A stretch of DNA of 6,147 bases, taken from contig JAOTYS010000285.1 in NCBI GenBank assembly GCA_029861795.1, positions 1-6,147 on the forward strand, read 5' to 3'. Both the position numbers and the translations under genes were made by a program. Of the stretch, positions 1 through 6,058 are shown in pieces. Within the stretch, counting starts at the first letter, position 1. Each line of letters starts with the position of its first letter. The DNA is from Gammaproteobacteria bacterium (GTDB lineage: Bacteria > Pseudomonadota > Gammaproteobacteria > Arenicellales > JAOTYS01). The notes beneath the pieces were generated by a model. The model did not search any database. It saw only the letters and a program-made list of their open reading frames with translations, and was not told where the DNA came from.

Positions 1-356
1 TCATGGCAGCGCAGGGCGGGCACGCGGGCGCCATCGCTCAGATCGCCTACGGTGGCGTGGAGCATAAAGCGCAACTGGTCGCCCACATAGATGCGCTGGC
101 GGCGCTGAGCAAGATGACAGTGATCGCGTTCGAGGAAAAGGCGCTCATTGCGGAAGACACGCCGAGCAGGGCCAAAGAGGTCATTTGGGAGAAGTGGGAT
201 GAATTTAAGGAGAAGGCGGGCGATATGGAGAAGGCGGTCAGCGCCTTCTCAGCAGCAGCAAAAGCTGGTGACGCCGATGCGTTTGGGGGGAAACTGGATG
301 CGGTGTGGGATGGTTGCAAGGACTGCCACGAATCCTTCCGGAAGAAGGAGGAGTAG
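1..356 (+). CDS. Cytochrome c' (C-terminal part, 5' end cut by window edge)
   Basis: This is a class II (four-helix-bundle) periplasmic cytochrome c', a family that binds NO at a five-coordinate heme and is linked to NO tolerance and electron handling. Counting from the first ATG in view (position 3), residues 105-109 are CKDCH, the covalent heme site, placed only nine residues from the C-terminus as is typical of the family. H109 would be the proximal heme ligand. R113, four residues on, matches the conserved basic residue that lines the proximal NO pocket in characterised members. The 117 visible residues are mostly amphipathic helix rich in Ala, Lys and Glu. Family precursors are about 150 residues, so the signal peptide and most of helix A are missing to the left. 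The ATG at 3 is probably an internal Met and not the start. The distal pocket residue cannot be assessed. The diheme cytochrome gene follows after 54 bp on the same strand. Confidence 0.9.
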   Translation, partial: MAAQGGHAGAIAQIAYGGVEHKAQLVAHIDALAALSKMTVIAFEEKALIAEDTPSRAKEVIWEKWDEFKEKAGDMEKAVSAFSAAAKAGDADAFGGKLDAVWDGCKDCHESFRKKEE

Positions 357-410
357 AAAAGATTCACCTTTGACTTTGCAGGCAAGCTGATTCACAGTCG
401 CACAGGCCGA

Positions 411-1277
411 ATGCGAGCTATCGCGCTCGTGCTTGGCCTTTCTGTGTGGCTACTTGGGCCAGTCGCATCGGGGCAAACACTGATCGAGCGTGGTGAGTAT
501 GTGCTCCGCGCTGGAGGCTGCGTCGCATGCCACACGGATGTTGACAACGATGGCGCTTATCTCGCAGGGGGACGGGAGTTCACCACCCCGTTCGGGGCCT
601 TTTTCTCACCGAACATTACACCGGACCCGACCGACGGGATCGGTGGTTGGAGCATTGCTGATTTTACTACTGCGCTAACGCGCGGAGAGGGTCCCGGGGG
701 CATTCATTATTATCCCGTGTTTCCCTACACGTCGTACTCCGGCATGCGACCCGAGGATGTCCAGGCGCTGTTTGCGTATCTTCGAAGCGTAGAGCCGGTG
801 CCGCAAGCGGACAGACTGCCCGACCTTCCCTGGTACATGCAATTTCGGTTCATTAACCGGGTTTGGAAGTACTTGTTCTTCAAATCGACTGAACCACCCG
901 ATGATATGAGTGAACCGGTTCTCCGCGGTGCCTATCTGGTAACTGTGCTGGGGCATTGCGGCGAATGTCATACGCCGCGCAACCTATTCGGCGTTCTGGA
1001 CGACGAGTTGTTTCTCGCGGGGACGAAGGATGGGCCCGATGGAGACGCGGTTCCCAACATTACGCCCGATCGCGAGACTGGGATCGGACGCTGGAGCCGT
1101 GCAACGCTCATCCGCTACCTTACCAAAGGGATGGAGCCGGACGGCGACTTCGCTGGTGGGGTCATGGTGGACGTCATCGACGAGAGTCTGCGTCACTTGA
1201 GCTACTCCGATATCGAGGCAATTGTGGATTACTTGAAATCGATTCCGCCTGTGTCCAATCAGGTCGGGGACCCATGA
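411..1277 (+). CDS. Exported diheme cytochrome c
   Basis: This 288-residue protein is a periplasmic class I diheme cytochrome c of the broad mono/diheme cytochrome group that includes the cytochrome subunits of membrane alcohol and sugar dehydrogenases. A signal peptide is visible at residues 1 to about 21 (basic start, hydrophobic core, ASG before Q22). Heme site 1 is CVACH at residues 37-41 and heme site 2 is CGECH at 183-187. Each is followed by the family's 'NITPD..GIG.WS' segment, so the protein is a tandem duplication of one domain. Likely sixth ligands are M112 (after the PYTSYSG stretch) and M252 (in GGVM). The ATG at 411 is chosen because the signal peptide begins directly there, although the upstream ribosome binding site is weak. 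It sits 54 bp downstream of the cytochrome c' gene with no terminator between, so co-transcription is likely. The electron donor or dehydrogenase partner is not in the window. Confidence 0.9.
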   Translation: MRAIALVLGLSVWLLGPVASGQTLIERGEYVLRAGGCVACHTDVDNDGAYLAGGREFTTPFGAFFSPNITPDPTDGIGGWSIADFTTALTRGEGPGGIHYYPVFPYTSYSGMRPEDVQALFAYLRSVEPVPQADRLPDLPWYMQFRFINRVWKYLFFKSTEPPDDMSEPVLRGAYLVTVLGHCGECHTPRNLFGVLDDELFLAGTKDGPDGDAVPNITPDRETGIGRWSRATLIRYLTKGMEPDGDFAGGVMVDVIDESLRHLSYSDIEAIVDYLKSIPPVSNQVGDP

Positions 1278-1304
1278 CACAGGCTTGAGATCTGGGCGCG
1301 GAAC

Positions 1305-1700
1305 ATGCGAAAGGATACAACATGGTGCGCCACTGTTACGGAGACCTTTGGTGCAACAATTGGCTGCGAATATACCATTTATGACGAGCCGGATGTCTTG
1401 CGAAAATGTCCCTGGAGTGTCCTCGCTGCCCTGGTGCCTAAACCCTGGGTCAACCTCACACGGTTCCATGGTGTATTTGCCCCCAACAGTCGCTTGCGCA
1501 AGTTGACCCCGGCTCAGCGTGGCCGGCATGCCACTACCCAATCTCCCAAGACGGCGGAAGAGCAACATGCTGCCATGACCTGGGCCCAGCGCTTAAAACG
1601 CCTATTCAGAATCGATATAGAAACTTGCAGCCAGTGTGGTGGTTCGCTATTACAGATACATCGGGAAAGCGGATCTTTCAAATGGCAACCTCGGATTTGA
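1305..1700 (+). pseudogene. IS91-family transposase, C-terminal remnant
   Basis: The 131-codon reading frame contains an unmistakable piece of an IS91-type (HUH, rolling-circle) transposase. The segment LAALVPKPWVNLTRFHG at residues 40-56, then VFAPNS, and later MTWAQRLKRLF.IDIETC..CGG at residues 91-113, follow the family's C-terminal order, including the final CxxCGG zinc-binding-like pair (C108, C111). Recognisable similarity spans roughly 1420-1650. The catalytic HUH and tyrosine motifs of the N-terminal two thirds are absent. After the CGG the usual 'IEDP..I..IL.HL' tail is replaced by unrelated residues and a stop. The first 39 residues are not clearly transposase. The element is therefore truncated at both ends and cannot be active. 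The ATG at 1305 is an artefact of the open frame and not a supported start. It lies directly after the cytochrome operon, suggesting insertion or rearrangement at that point. Confidence 0.8.
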
Positions 1701-1986
1701 TGAATGTCTGCAGGTGGGCCGGTAAGCGACCTTCCAGCCTGGCAATGTAACGACTGCTGCTGATTCAGTGATCGATGGTCGCTTTTCGACCCCGTGTAGA
1801 TACCCCGTCTCACTTCCCGTGATACTAGACACGACTGGCAGGTAGCTATCAGTGGAAGTGGAGCATTCGCCCGCGCCTCGAACGACAATACCCGGTAGCG
1901 TTCAAGCACATCTGATAGAGCGCATACAAGAAATCCTCTGCCCAACAACCGTTTTCATGCTTAGCAAACTAGTCTATGTATATTAA
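1701..1986. other. Gene-poor stretch between IS91 remnant and sodC
   Basis: I see no convincing gene in these 286 bp. Open frames exist on the minus strand, but they run antisense into the transposase remnant, have no ribosome binding site and show no recognisable motif. The only local structure noticed is a 5-bp-stem hairpin at 1777-1791 and a 12-mer at 1820-1831 that recurs on the other side of sodC. The stretch may hold the decayed 3' end of the IS91 element and the 3' flank of sodC. No clear rho-independent terminator for sodC is visible. Confidence 0.5.
1777..1791. repeat. Short perfect inverted repeat (GGTCG-CTTTT-CGACC)
   Basis: The arms GGTCG (1777-1781) and CGACC (1787-1791) are perfectly complementary around a 5-nt CTTTT loop. 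It lies about 90 bp beyond the IS91 transposase remnant, on the side where IS91 elements carry their replication origin end. The stem is short, has no trailing T-run to make it a terminator, and could occur by chance. Confidence 0.25.
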
Positions 1987-2490
1987 CTATTGAATAACGC
2001 CGCAGGCGATACGGTCACCAGCACCAGCATTTTCACCATAACTATCTGCTTTTGCATGAATGATGATCGATGAGCCGTCGGCATCATGGATACTATTCGC
2101 GTGGCCCGACTCTAATGTAATCAAATGATTAAACACATCTGCCTGCACATTGCCATCGGTACCAACGAAGATGTTCGGCATGTCTCCCGCATGCATATTG
2201 CTTCCATATCCCAAACCATGGGAGGCATCTTCTGGATTGAAATGACCTTTGGCTGCCTTGAATCCATCCTCGCATGAACCAACGGCATGAATATGAAAGC
2301 CATGGGCACCTGCAGGTAACCCTTCAAGAGCAGCAGAGACAAGGACGCCATTCGGGTGTTGGTCCAGTGTCACAGTGCCAACTGCTTGACCGGCACTATC
2401 CTGCATAGTTGCCGTTGCTGTCTGCGCATTGGCTATGTTGGTAACAGAAAAGAAGATTGCAGTTGCGGCTATGACCAGATTTGCTTTCAT
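1987..2490 (-). CDS. sodC: Periplasmic Cu/Zn superoxide dismutase
   Basis: The 167-residue product dismutates superoxide to hydrogen peroxide and oxygen in the periplasm. The start is ATG at 2490, with AGGAGG ten bases upstream; an in-frame ATG at 2520 would add ten residues ahead of a normal signal peptide and has no comparable site. The signal peptide spans residues 1-22 and ends ANA before Q23. The copper ligands are H66 and H68 (GFHIH), bridging H83 (KGHF) and H145 (IIIHA). Zinc ligands are H83, H91, H100 and D103. C73 and C163 form the conserved disulfide and R160 is the active-site arginine in DRIACGV. Every key residue is present and the length is normal, so the enzyme should be active. 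The gene is convergent with the IS91 remnant side and divergent from the membrane-protein gene, and its base composition is more AT-rich than that of the cytochromes, consistent with separate acquisition. Confidence 0.95.
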   Translation of the reverse strand: MKANLVIAATAIFFSVTNIANAQTATATMQDSAGQAVGTVTLDQHPNGVLVSAALEGLPAGAHGFHIHAVGSCEDGFKAAKGHFNPEDASHGLGYGSNMHAGDMPNIFVGTDGNVQADVFNHLITLESGHANSIHDADGSSIIIHAKADSYGENAGAGDRIACGVIQ

Positions 2491-2500
2491 AATGGATACC

Positions 2501-2506
2501 CCTCCT
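2501..2506 (-). promoter_or_regulatory. Ribosome binding site of sodC
   Basis: Read on the minus strand this is a perfect AGGAGG, ten bases before the ATG at 2490. It decides the sodC start in favour of the 167-residue form. Confidence 0.85.
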
Positions 2507-2520
2507 AGGGGAAACTGCAT

Positions 2521-2812
2521 TTCGGTTCCGAGACGCTACCTAAGTTACAATGATACTAGACAATCTGATCTTGATCTGCTTCACGGGCCTTGTCAGGCAT
2601 ACACGCTCGCGTCCTCCTGAAAGGTAGTTCTCAGATACTCCTACTACTGGGTCGAGAAGATGCAGGCATGGCCGGTCGATAAGTATGTGAATCGACCAAA
2701 GAATGATGATGAGCGGTGTCTGGCGAGAGTGCAACTTGACTGACTGGTGATTATTGATAAATGGGGCGAAAACGTTCGTTCCATTATCATTTAGTGAGCG
2801 AGAGCAGAATTG
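2521..2812. other. Intergenic stretch between sodC and membrane-protein gene
   Basis: About 290 bp separate the divergent sodC and membrane-protein genes, and the promoters of both should lie here. No strong sigma-70 pair stands out by eye. A 35-codon plus-strand open stretch at 2636-2743 reads like a piece of a coding region (see its own entry), and a 12-mer at 2551-2562 repeats one found beyond sodC. No RNA gene is recognisable. Confidence 0.5.
2636..2743 (+). pseudogene. Possible short gene remnant (unidentified)
   Basis: In this frame 35 codons are open before a TGA, giving a peptide with YSYYWVEKMQAWPVDKYV near its start. The 'K.QAWPVDKYV.R' pattern faintly resembles the segment around the catalytic Asp of helix-hairpin-helix DNA glycosylases, where a Pro-Val-Asp precedes a Val/Arg helix. 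There is no start codon with a ribosome binding site, and the remainder of such a domain is absent. It may be a decayed fragment or coincidence. Confidence 0.15.
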
Positions 2813-3250
2813 ATGGCAGTACCACAGTATTTGCGGGTTGTCCCTGTGCTAGGCTCAATCGGCGCGCTATACGCTTGGTGGTCGCAGCCGTATCTTGGTC
2901 CTCCCTCGGTGACGAGCGTCATAGCTAGATCAGTAGTGCTGATAGCTTGGCTCGGTCTGTTTGTGGCTGTGAAGAAGTCCAGTGGCGCGACGTGGTCATT
3001 GAGAAATTTTGTAATCGGAGGCGCACTTGGGGGTGGCTGGTGGTCGTTGTCGTTTCCGTTGAATGAAGCGCAAGGACTGGTAAACGTCGCAATGGGCATT
3101 GTGGTTGGAACCATCTCGGGGCTGTTTGCAGCGCTTGCTTCGACTGGCCCAAGGGCTGTGTTGATCGGGATCGGTATTTTTGCAGGACAATTGGTGGTTA
3201 ATGTTTTGGTACATGCCCTGGGTTGGACCAAGTACAGCTACGGGATGTAG
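2813..3250 (+). CDS. Small multi-pass inner-membrane protein, function unknown
   Basis: I do not recognise this 145-residue protein. It is strongly hydrophobic, with about five candidate membrane segments near residues 8-23, 36-53, 66-81, 90-109 and 114-136. The only charged loop of note is K54-K55 through R64 between segments two and three. Segments three and four are Gly-rich (GGALGGGWW at 69-77 and GIVVGTISG at 95-103), which favours tight helix packing. The last 20 residues end in a short aromatic tail (WTKYSYGM). There are no Cys residues and no obvious catalytic motif. ATG at 2813 is preferred; the in-frame TTG one codon earlier is possible. The ribosome binding site is weak (GAGAG around 2800). 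Coding looks genuine because hydrophobic blocks alternate regularly over the full length, while the antisense frames are open only in mirror. It stands alone, divergent from sodC. Confidence 0.6.
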   Translation: MAVPQYLRVVPVLGSIGALYAWWSQPYLGPPSVTSVIARSVVLIAWLGLFVAVKKSSGATWSLRNFVIGGALGGGWWSLSFPLNEAQGLVNVAMGIVVGTISGLFAALASTGPRAVLIGIGIFAGQLVVNVLVHALGWTKYSYGM

Positions 3251-3417
3251 CCTGGAAGTCACACCAACCTATGCGGCCTAACGGATGGTACATGGGTGGG
3301 ACTTGCGCCTGATTCACAGGCACCAGCGTCATGGTCCGGCACGCCAGAGAAGTGTTTTTTCAAACGTGCCAAAGAGGTTAAGTATCCCTTCAACGATCCG
3401 AGGTGCTATTAGCAAAC
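3251..3417. other. Short gap without a gene
   Basis: These 167 bp separate the membrane-protein gene from the TPR remnant, which points toward it. A perfect 5-bp inverted repeat with a 5-nt loop (GCCTG/CAGGC, 3307-3321) lies about 57 bp after the membrane-protein stop, but no T-run follows it directly, so it is not a convincing terminator. An overlapping plus-strand frame at 3285-3542 shows no protein-like character. Confidence 0.4.
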
Positions 3418-3873
3418 CTATAGGAGCGCCGCTTCACGAATTATTTGTGATGGTCTTTCAAGCCAGAAAGACTTTCCCCTCTCGTAGAAAGTCGGGTCCA
3501 TTCTCAGCACTTGTTGCGCAAATGGTCTCGCTTCTTCTGTAAATCCTGTCTCTACCAGAGCGCCGGCCAAGAACACTGCACCGACGGAGGACTCAGGCCC
3601 AAGGTCAGCAGCCTTTCGATAAGCACCTATCGCTAACTCCCACTTGCCTTTCTGTTGATAGCCATTACCCAACAACACCGCGAAATACGCGGGGTATACC
3701 GGGCTAAGCCGCAGACAGTGCCAAATAGAATCACGTTGAGATGGATGAACAAGTTGGGATTGTCCGACCCAGCAAATAATCCCAACGACGCTATCGATGC
3801 CATGGTTGTTGGCAGAAGCGCCACCCAAGGTGCTGCTGCTCGATTGGGTAACTTTCTCCTCTCCCACCGCCAT
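3418..3873 (-). pseudogene. TPR-repeat protein, C-terminal remnant
   Basis: This 151-codon minus-strand frame holds two tetratricopeptide repeats, about residues 60-93 (YPAYFAVLLGNGYQQKGKWE then AIGAYRKAADLGP) and 94-127 (FLAGALVETGFTEEARPFAQ then QVLRMDPTF). The order 'LRLSP.YPA...LLG.....G....AI.AY.KA' followed by 'EEAR.....VLR.DP.F' is typical of the C-terminus of large TPR proteins such as those with an N-terminal adenylate/guanylate cyclase or transcriptional-activator domain. Those proteins run to several hundred residues, and nothing of the N-terminal domain is present. Residues 1 to about 25 are low-complexity and lack repeat character, and the ATG at 3873 has only a weak ribosome binding site. 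Similarity stops as the frame meets the oppositely oriented membrane-protein remnant, so I infer a 5'-truncated gene left by a rearrangement. The C-terminus looks near its natural end. Confidence 0.6.
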
Positions 3874-4134
3874 CTTACCTTGCCGGTGTGTTTGAACCTG
3901 CCGGGGAATTCGGTGCTTGGCGGCGGTGGCGGTATCGCGGCACTCTGCGGTTTAAGCAGGCAGTTTCACTGGTGGAGTTACGTCCTCACGCTAATTGCAG
4001 CGACAGCGCCGATACCTTTGCTCGTTCTGAGCGGCCAAATTGATATTGAGCCGATGTTGGAAAGGCACGGCATTCTGCATGAACTTTTGAGCCGCGCCGC
4101 GGAAGGATTATTTCTGCACGAATGGCCGGTTTGA
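3874..4134 (+). pseudogene. Membrane protein with Gly-rich loop, C-terminal remnant
   Basis: On the plus strand an open frame that extends upstream through the TPR gene becomes protein-like only from about 3874. It reads LPVCLNLPGNSVLGGGGGIA, then a hydrophobic stretch (YVLTLIAATAPIPLLVL) and an amphipathic tail ending HEWPV before the TGA at 4132. The 'NLPGN..LGGGGGIA' loop followed by a membrane helix with paired prolines resembles the C-terminal half of small conserved membrane proteins of unknown function. There is no start codon or ribosome binding site at the left edge of this part, so the N-terminal half appears to have been lost where it meets the TPR remnant. The antisense frame at 3978-4184 is a shadow. 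The function cannot be assigned. Confidence 0.5.
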
Positions 4135-4274
4135 ACGGTGAGCGGTCTAGAAAGGCTTCTAAGACTGAATACTACAGATTCCATGTGAAAACGAAGTTTA
4201 TGGACAGCCTAGACCCACGGCGGAAGTGGCGTCATCCACTGGATCAGGATGGAAGGGGATAAAGCCGATCCTCG
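4135..4274. other. Gap between two convergent 3' ends
   Basis: These 140 bp lie between the plus-strand membrane remnant and the 3' end of the minus-strand oxidoreductase. An imperfect hairpin at 4211-4232 (GACCCAC pairing with GTGGCGTC, one bulge) could form, but it lacks a T-run on either strand, so I do not call it a terminator. No gene is visible. Confidence 0.4.
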
Positions 4275-5717
4275 CTAAAGTGATAAGTCCCGGTTGTTTG
4301 CTCTTTCGTCAGAGTCGGGGCGGATGTTCTGGTTCATTCTGAACAGGTTGGTGGGATCGTATTTCTGTTTCAGGGCCAGAAGTTTGTCAAATTTCCCCGG
4401 CCCATAAGCCGCTGGTATCCTGTTGCTACCCTCATCCGCCTCAGTTCCAAGATAGTTCACGTAGACTCCTTGCGAAGCATAAGGCTCCATTGCCTGCCAG
4501 GTATCTCGCGTCCATACCCGGTTGATCTCGTCGTCTTCTTGGTCCTGCCATGACCCAATGATCAGGAGATTGTATGGCGACGTGCGGTGATCGAAGACGG
4601 TGGACTCCCGCGAAATGCGGGCAAAGGCACCTCCGAGGAACTCAAGGAAGATTTTGGATCTAGGTGACGGGCGGTGCCTCGTCTGCTCGATCACAACCGC
4701 GAGGGCCTCTTCCGGCAAGCGGTCGAGAAAGCTTGACTTCCAGTAATAGCGCAATCCAGGTGGAGCACCTGCGTCAAACAATGTCTGTATCTTGCGATAG
4801 GGCGATGGCCCAAACGTATCGAGCAGCGGTTTCCGGAACGCTCGCAATGGTTCCAGAGCAGCCTCACCATCGGAGAGGGGGCCGTTGTAGACGGCGATGA
4901 GTGCAAGGACCGGCAGCCCATCCGGTGTGGTGGTGAACGCGGCCAGCGCACCCAGCTCGTCCGATGCATTGGTGATGAAGTCCCGGAAGTGACGCAGGAC
5001 CTCCTGCGCCTCATCGAGCGAGTAGAGCGTCATACCCCCGAATAGCATAGGCCCGACTGGATAAACCTCAAACTCGAAAGACGTCGCGATGCCGAAATTG
5101 CCGCCACCGCCCTTCAGGCCCCAAAACAGATCACTGTTCTCATTGGCGCTTGCGGTGACTATTTTGGCCTCGGCCGTAACAACATCGACCGCCGCGAGGT
5201 TGTCACAGGCAAGTCCATAAGACCGCGTCAGCCAGCCAATGCCGCCGCCCAGCGTCAAACCGGCAACCCCGGTGTCGCTGATCAATCCTCCCGTGGTTGC
5301 GAGGCCAAAGACCTGTGTCTCAGCGTCGAAATCACCCCAGGTCGTACCACCTTCTGCGCGGGCCCGACTGGTCTGCGCATCGACGTGAACGCTCCGCATC
5401 CCGGAGAGATTGATCATCAATCCAGCCTCGCAGACGGCATTGCCGGCGACATTGTGCCCACCACCTCTGACGGCAACGAGAAGATCATGCTCTCTGGCGA
5501 AGTTCACGGCGGAGGCCACGTCGGCGGTGCCAGCACAACGAGCGACAACTGCTGGGCGACGGTCGATCATCCCATTCCAGAGGCGCCGCGCGTCATCGTA
5601 ACCTGCTGATGTTGGGAAAAGCACCGAGCCGCGGAGATCCTCTTCGAGCGCTTCGACCACCGCCATTTCGATCTCAGCGAATCCGCCATCCTTGGTCGCA
5701 ACCTGGAGAACACTCAT
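4275..5717 (-). CDS. FAD-linked oxidoreductase, berberine-bridge/6-hydroxynicotine-oxidase type
   Basis: The 480-residue protein is a flavin oxidase or dehydrogenase of the vanillyl-alcohol-oxidase superfamily. Residues about 52-190 form the FAD-binding (PP-loop) domain: RGGGHNVAG at 84-92 contains H88, the expected 8-alpha-histidyl FAD attachment site, followed by INLSGMRSV at 102-110 and GLTLGGGIGWL.R.YGL at 153-169. In the second attachment region the Cys of bicovalent enzymes is missing, so a single covalent bond is inferred. GLKGGGGNFGI at 200-210 closes the FAD domain. The substrate domain follows, and the C-terminal berberine-bridge segment is at about 415-465 (YVNYLG, YGP.KF..L..LK.KYDP.N.F..NQNI). 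There is no signal peptide, so it is cytoplasmic. ATG at 5717 is chosen for the adjacent GGAGGTG; a frame open to 5855 adds 46 residues of no family character. Substrate unknown; related enzymes act on sugars, alkaloids or polyketides. No partner gene is adjacent and the protein is full length. Confidence 0.92.
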   Translation of the reverse strand: MSVLQVATKDGGFAEIEMAVVEALEEDLRGSVLFPTSAGYDDARRLWNGMIDRRPAVVARCAGTADVASAVNFAREHDLLVAVRGGGHNVAGNAVCEAGLMINLSGMRSVHVDAQTSRARAEGGTTWGDFDAETQVFGLATTGGLISDTGVAGLTLGGGIGWLTRSYGLACDNLAAVDVVTAEAKIVTASANENSDLFWGLKGGGGNFGIATSFEFEVYPVGPMLFGGMTLYSLDEAQEVLRHFRDFITNASDELGALAAFTTTPDGLPVLALIAVYNGPLSDGEAALEPLRAFRKPLLDTFGPSPYRKIQTLFDAGAPPGLRYYWKSSFLDRLPEEALAVVIEQTRHRPSPRSKIFLEFLGGAFARISRESTVFDHRTSPYNLLIIGSWQDQEDDEINRVWTRDTWQAMEPYASQGVYVNYLGTEADEGSNRIPAAYGPGKFDKLLALKQKYDPTNLFRMNQNIRPDSDERANNRDLSL

Positions 5718-5720
5718 CGT

Positions 5721-5727
5721 CACCTCC
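5721..5727 (-). promoter_or_regulatory. Ribosome binding site of the FAD oxidoreductase
   Basis: The minus strand reads GGAGGTG, with five bases between GGAGG and the ATG at 5717. This near-consensus site fixes the start and argues against the longer in-frame ATG at 5855. Confidence 0.85.
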
Positions 5728-5802
5728 GTTAAAAGCGTGGACCCATGACAGTATGCGGATAGTAACCCCGCCGCACTTGCGAAATACTTCGTCCTACTAA
5801 CT

Positions 5803-5832
5803 TTGACATTGATTTCAATATGGCGGTATACG
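5803..5832 (+). promoter_or_regulatory. Possible promoter/operator upstream of the oxidoreductase
   Basis: A perfect -35 hexamer TTGACA (5803-5808) is followed after 18 bases by TATACG (5827-5832), a fair -10. Within it ATTGA and TCAAT (5808-5819, 2-nt gap) form an inverted repeat that could be an operator half-site pair. It points away from the oxidoreductase, towards no recognised gene, and sits about 90 bp upstream of that gene's start. It may be fortuitous in AT-rich DNA. Confidence 0.2.
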
Positions 5833-6058
5833 TCGAATGGATAAGTGTGCAGCATATGCGTACTTATAAATTAGTATCAAACCAATCGACATCGTTTTTA
5901 TAGTTCTCTTGCGAAACGGTGGGGCAATGAAAGGGCGGCGTACCAATTTAGTGAATAAAAAACTGACCCTTTCAGGTGACATCACCGAATGATTGGACGC
6001 GACCCCACACCAGACTGTCGAGCAAAATTTCCTGAATGGCTGCTTTAAAAGTGCGGGC

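Larger units (their letters stand above)
5718..6058. other. Intergenic stretch between oxidoreductase and IS30 remnant
   Basis: The roughly 340 bp here contain the oxidoreductase leader and the flank of the IS30 element. The part from about 5800 to 5970 is AT-rich. A minus-strand frame at 5815-6135 is only a shadow: its first residues are a frame-shifted reading of the IS30 transposase tail. Small inverted repeats occur at 5780-5791, 5808-5819 and 5975-5986, all with arms of 4-5 bp. No RNA gene is recognisable. Confidence 0.45.

Noticed and set aside
984..1568. 194-codon minus-strand open frame antisense to the diheme cytochrome and the IS91 remnant
   Set aside because: It mirrors two plus-strand genes, has no ribosome binding site and shows no motif; long antisense frames are common in GC-rich coding DNA.
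2491..2520. Alternative upstream start for sodC at 2520
   Set aside because: It would place the perfect AGGAGG inside the gene and put ten extra residues ahead of a normal signal peptide.
2791..3231. 146-codon minus-strand frame opposite the small membrane protein
   Set aside because: It is Pro/Thr/Ser-rich with no structure, as expected from reading a hydrophobic gene backwards; the plus frame has the regular membrane-segment pattern.
3307..3321. GCCTG/CAGGC hairpin as terminator of the membrane-protein gene
   Set aside because: The stem is only 5 bp and no T-run follows; the nearest run of six T lies about 35 bp away.
4211..4232. Bulged hairpin as terminator of the FAD oxidoreductase
   Set aside because: There is no T-run on the minus strand after it and the stem is imperfect.
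5718..5855. 46-residue N-terminal extension of the FAD oxidoreductase
   Set aside because: The near-consensus GGAGGTG before the ATG at 5717 and the lack of family-like residues upstream favour the shorter form.
5975..5986. GGTGA-CA-TCACC inverted repeat as an integron or phage attachment site
   Set aside because: The arms are only 5 bp, the neighbouring bases do not extend the symmetry, and no integrase or core-site motif is present.
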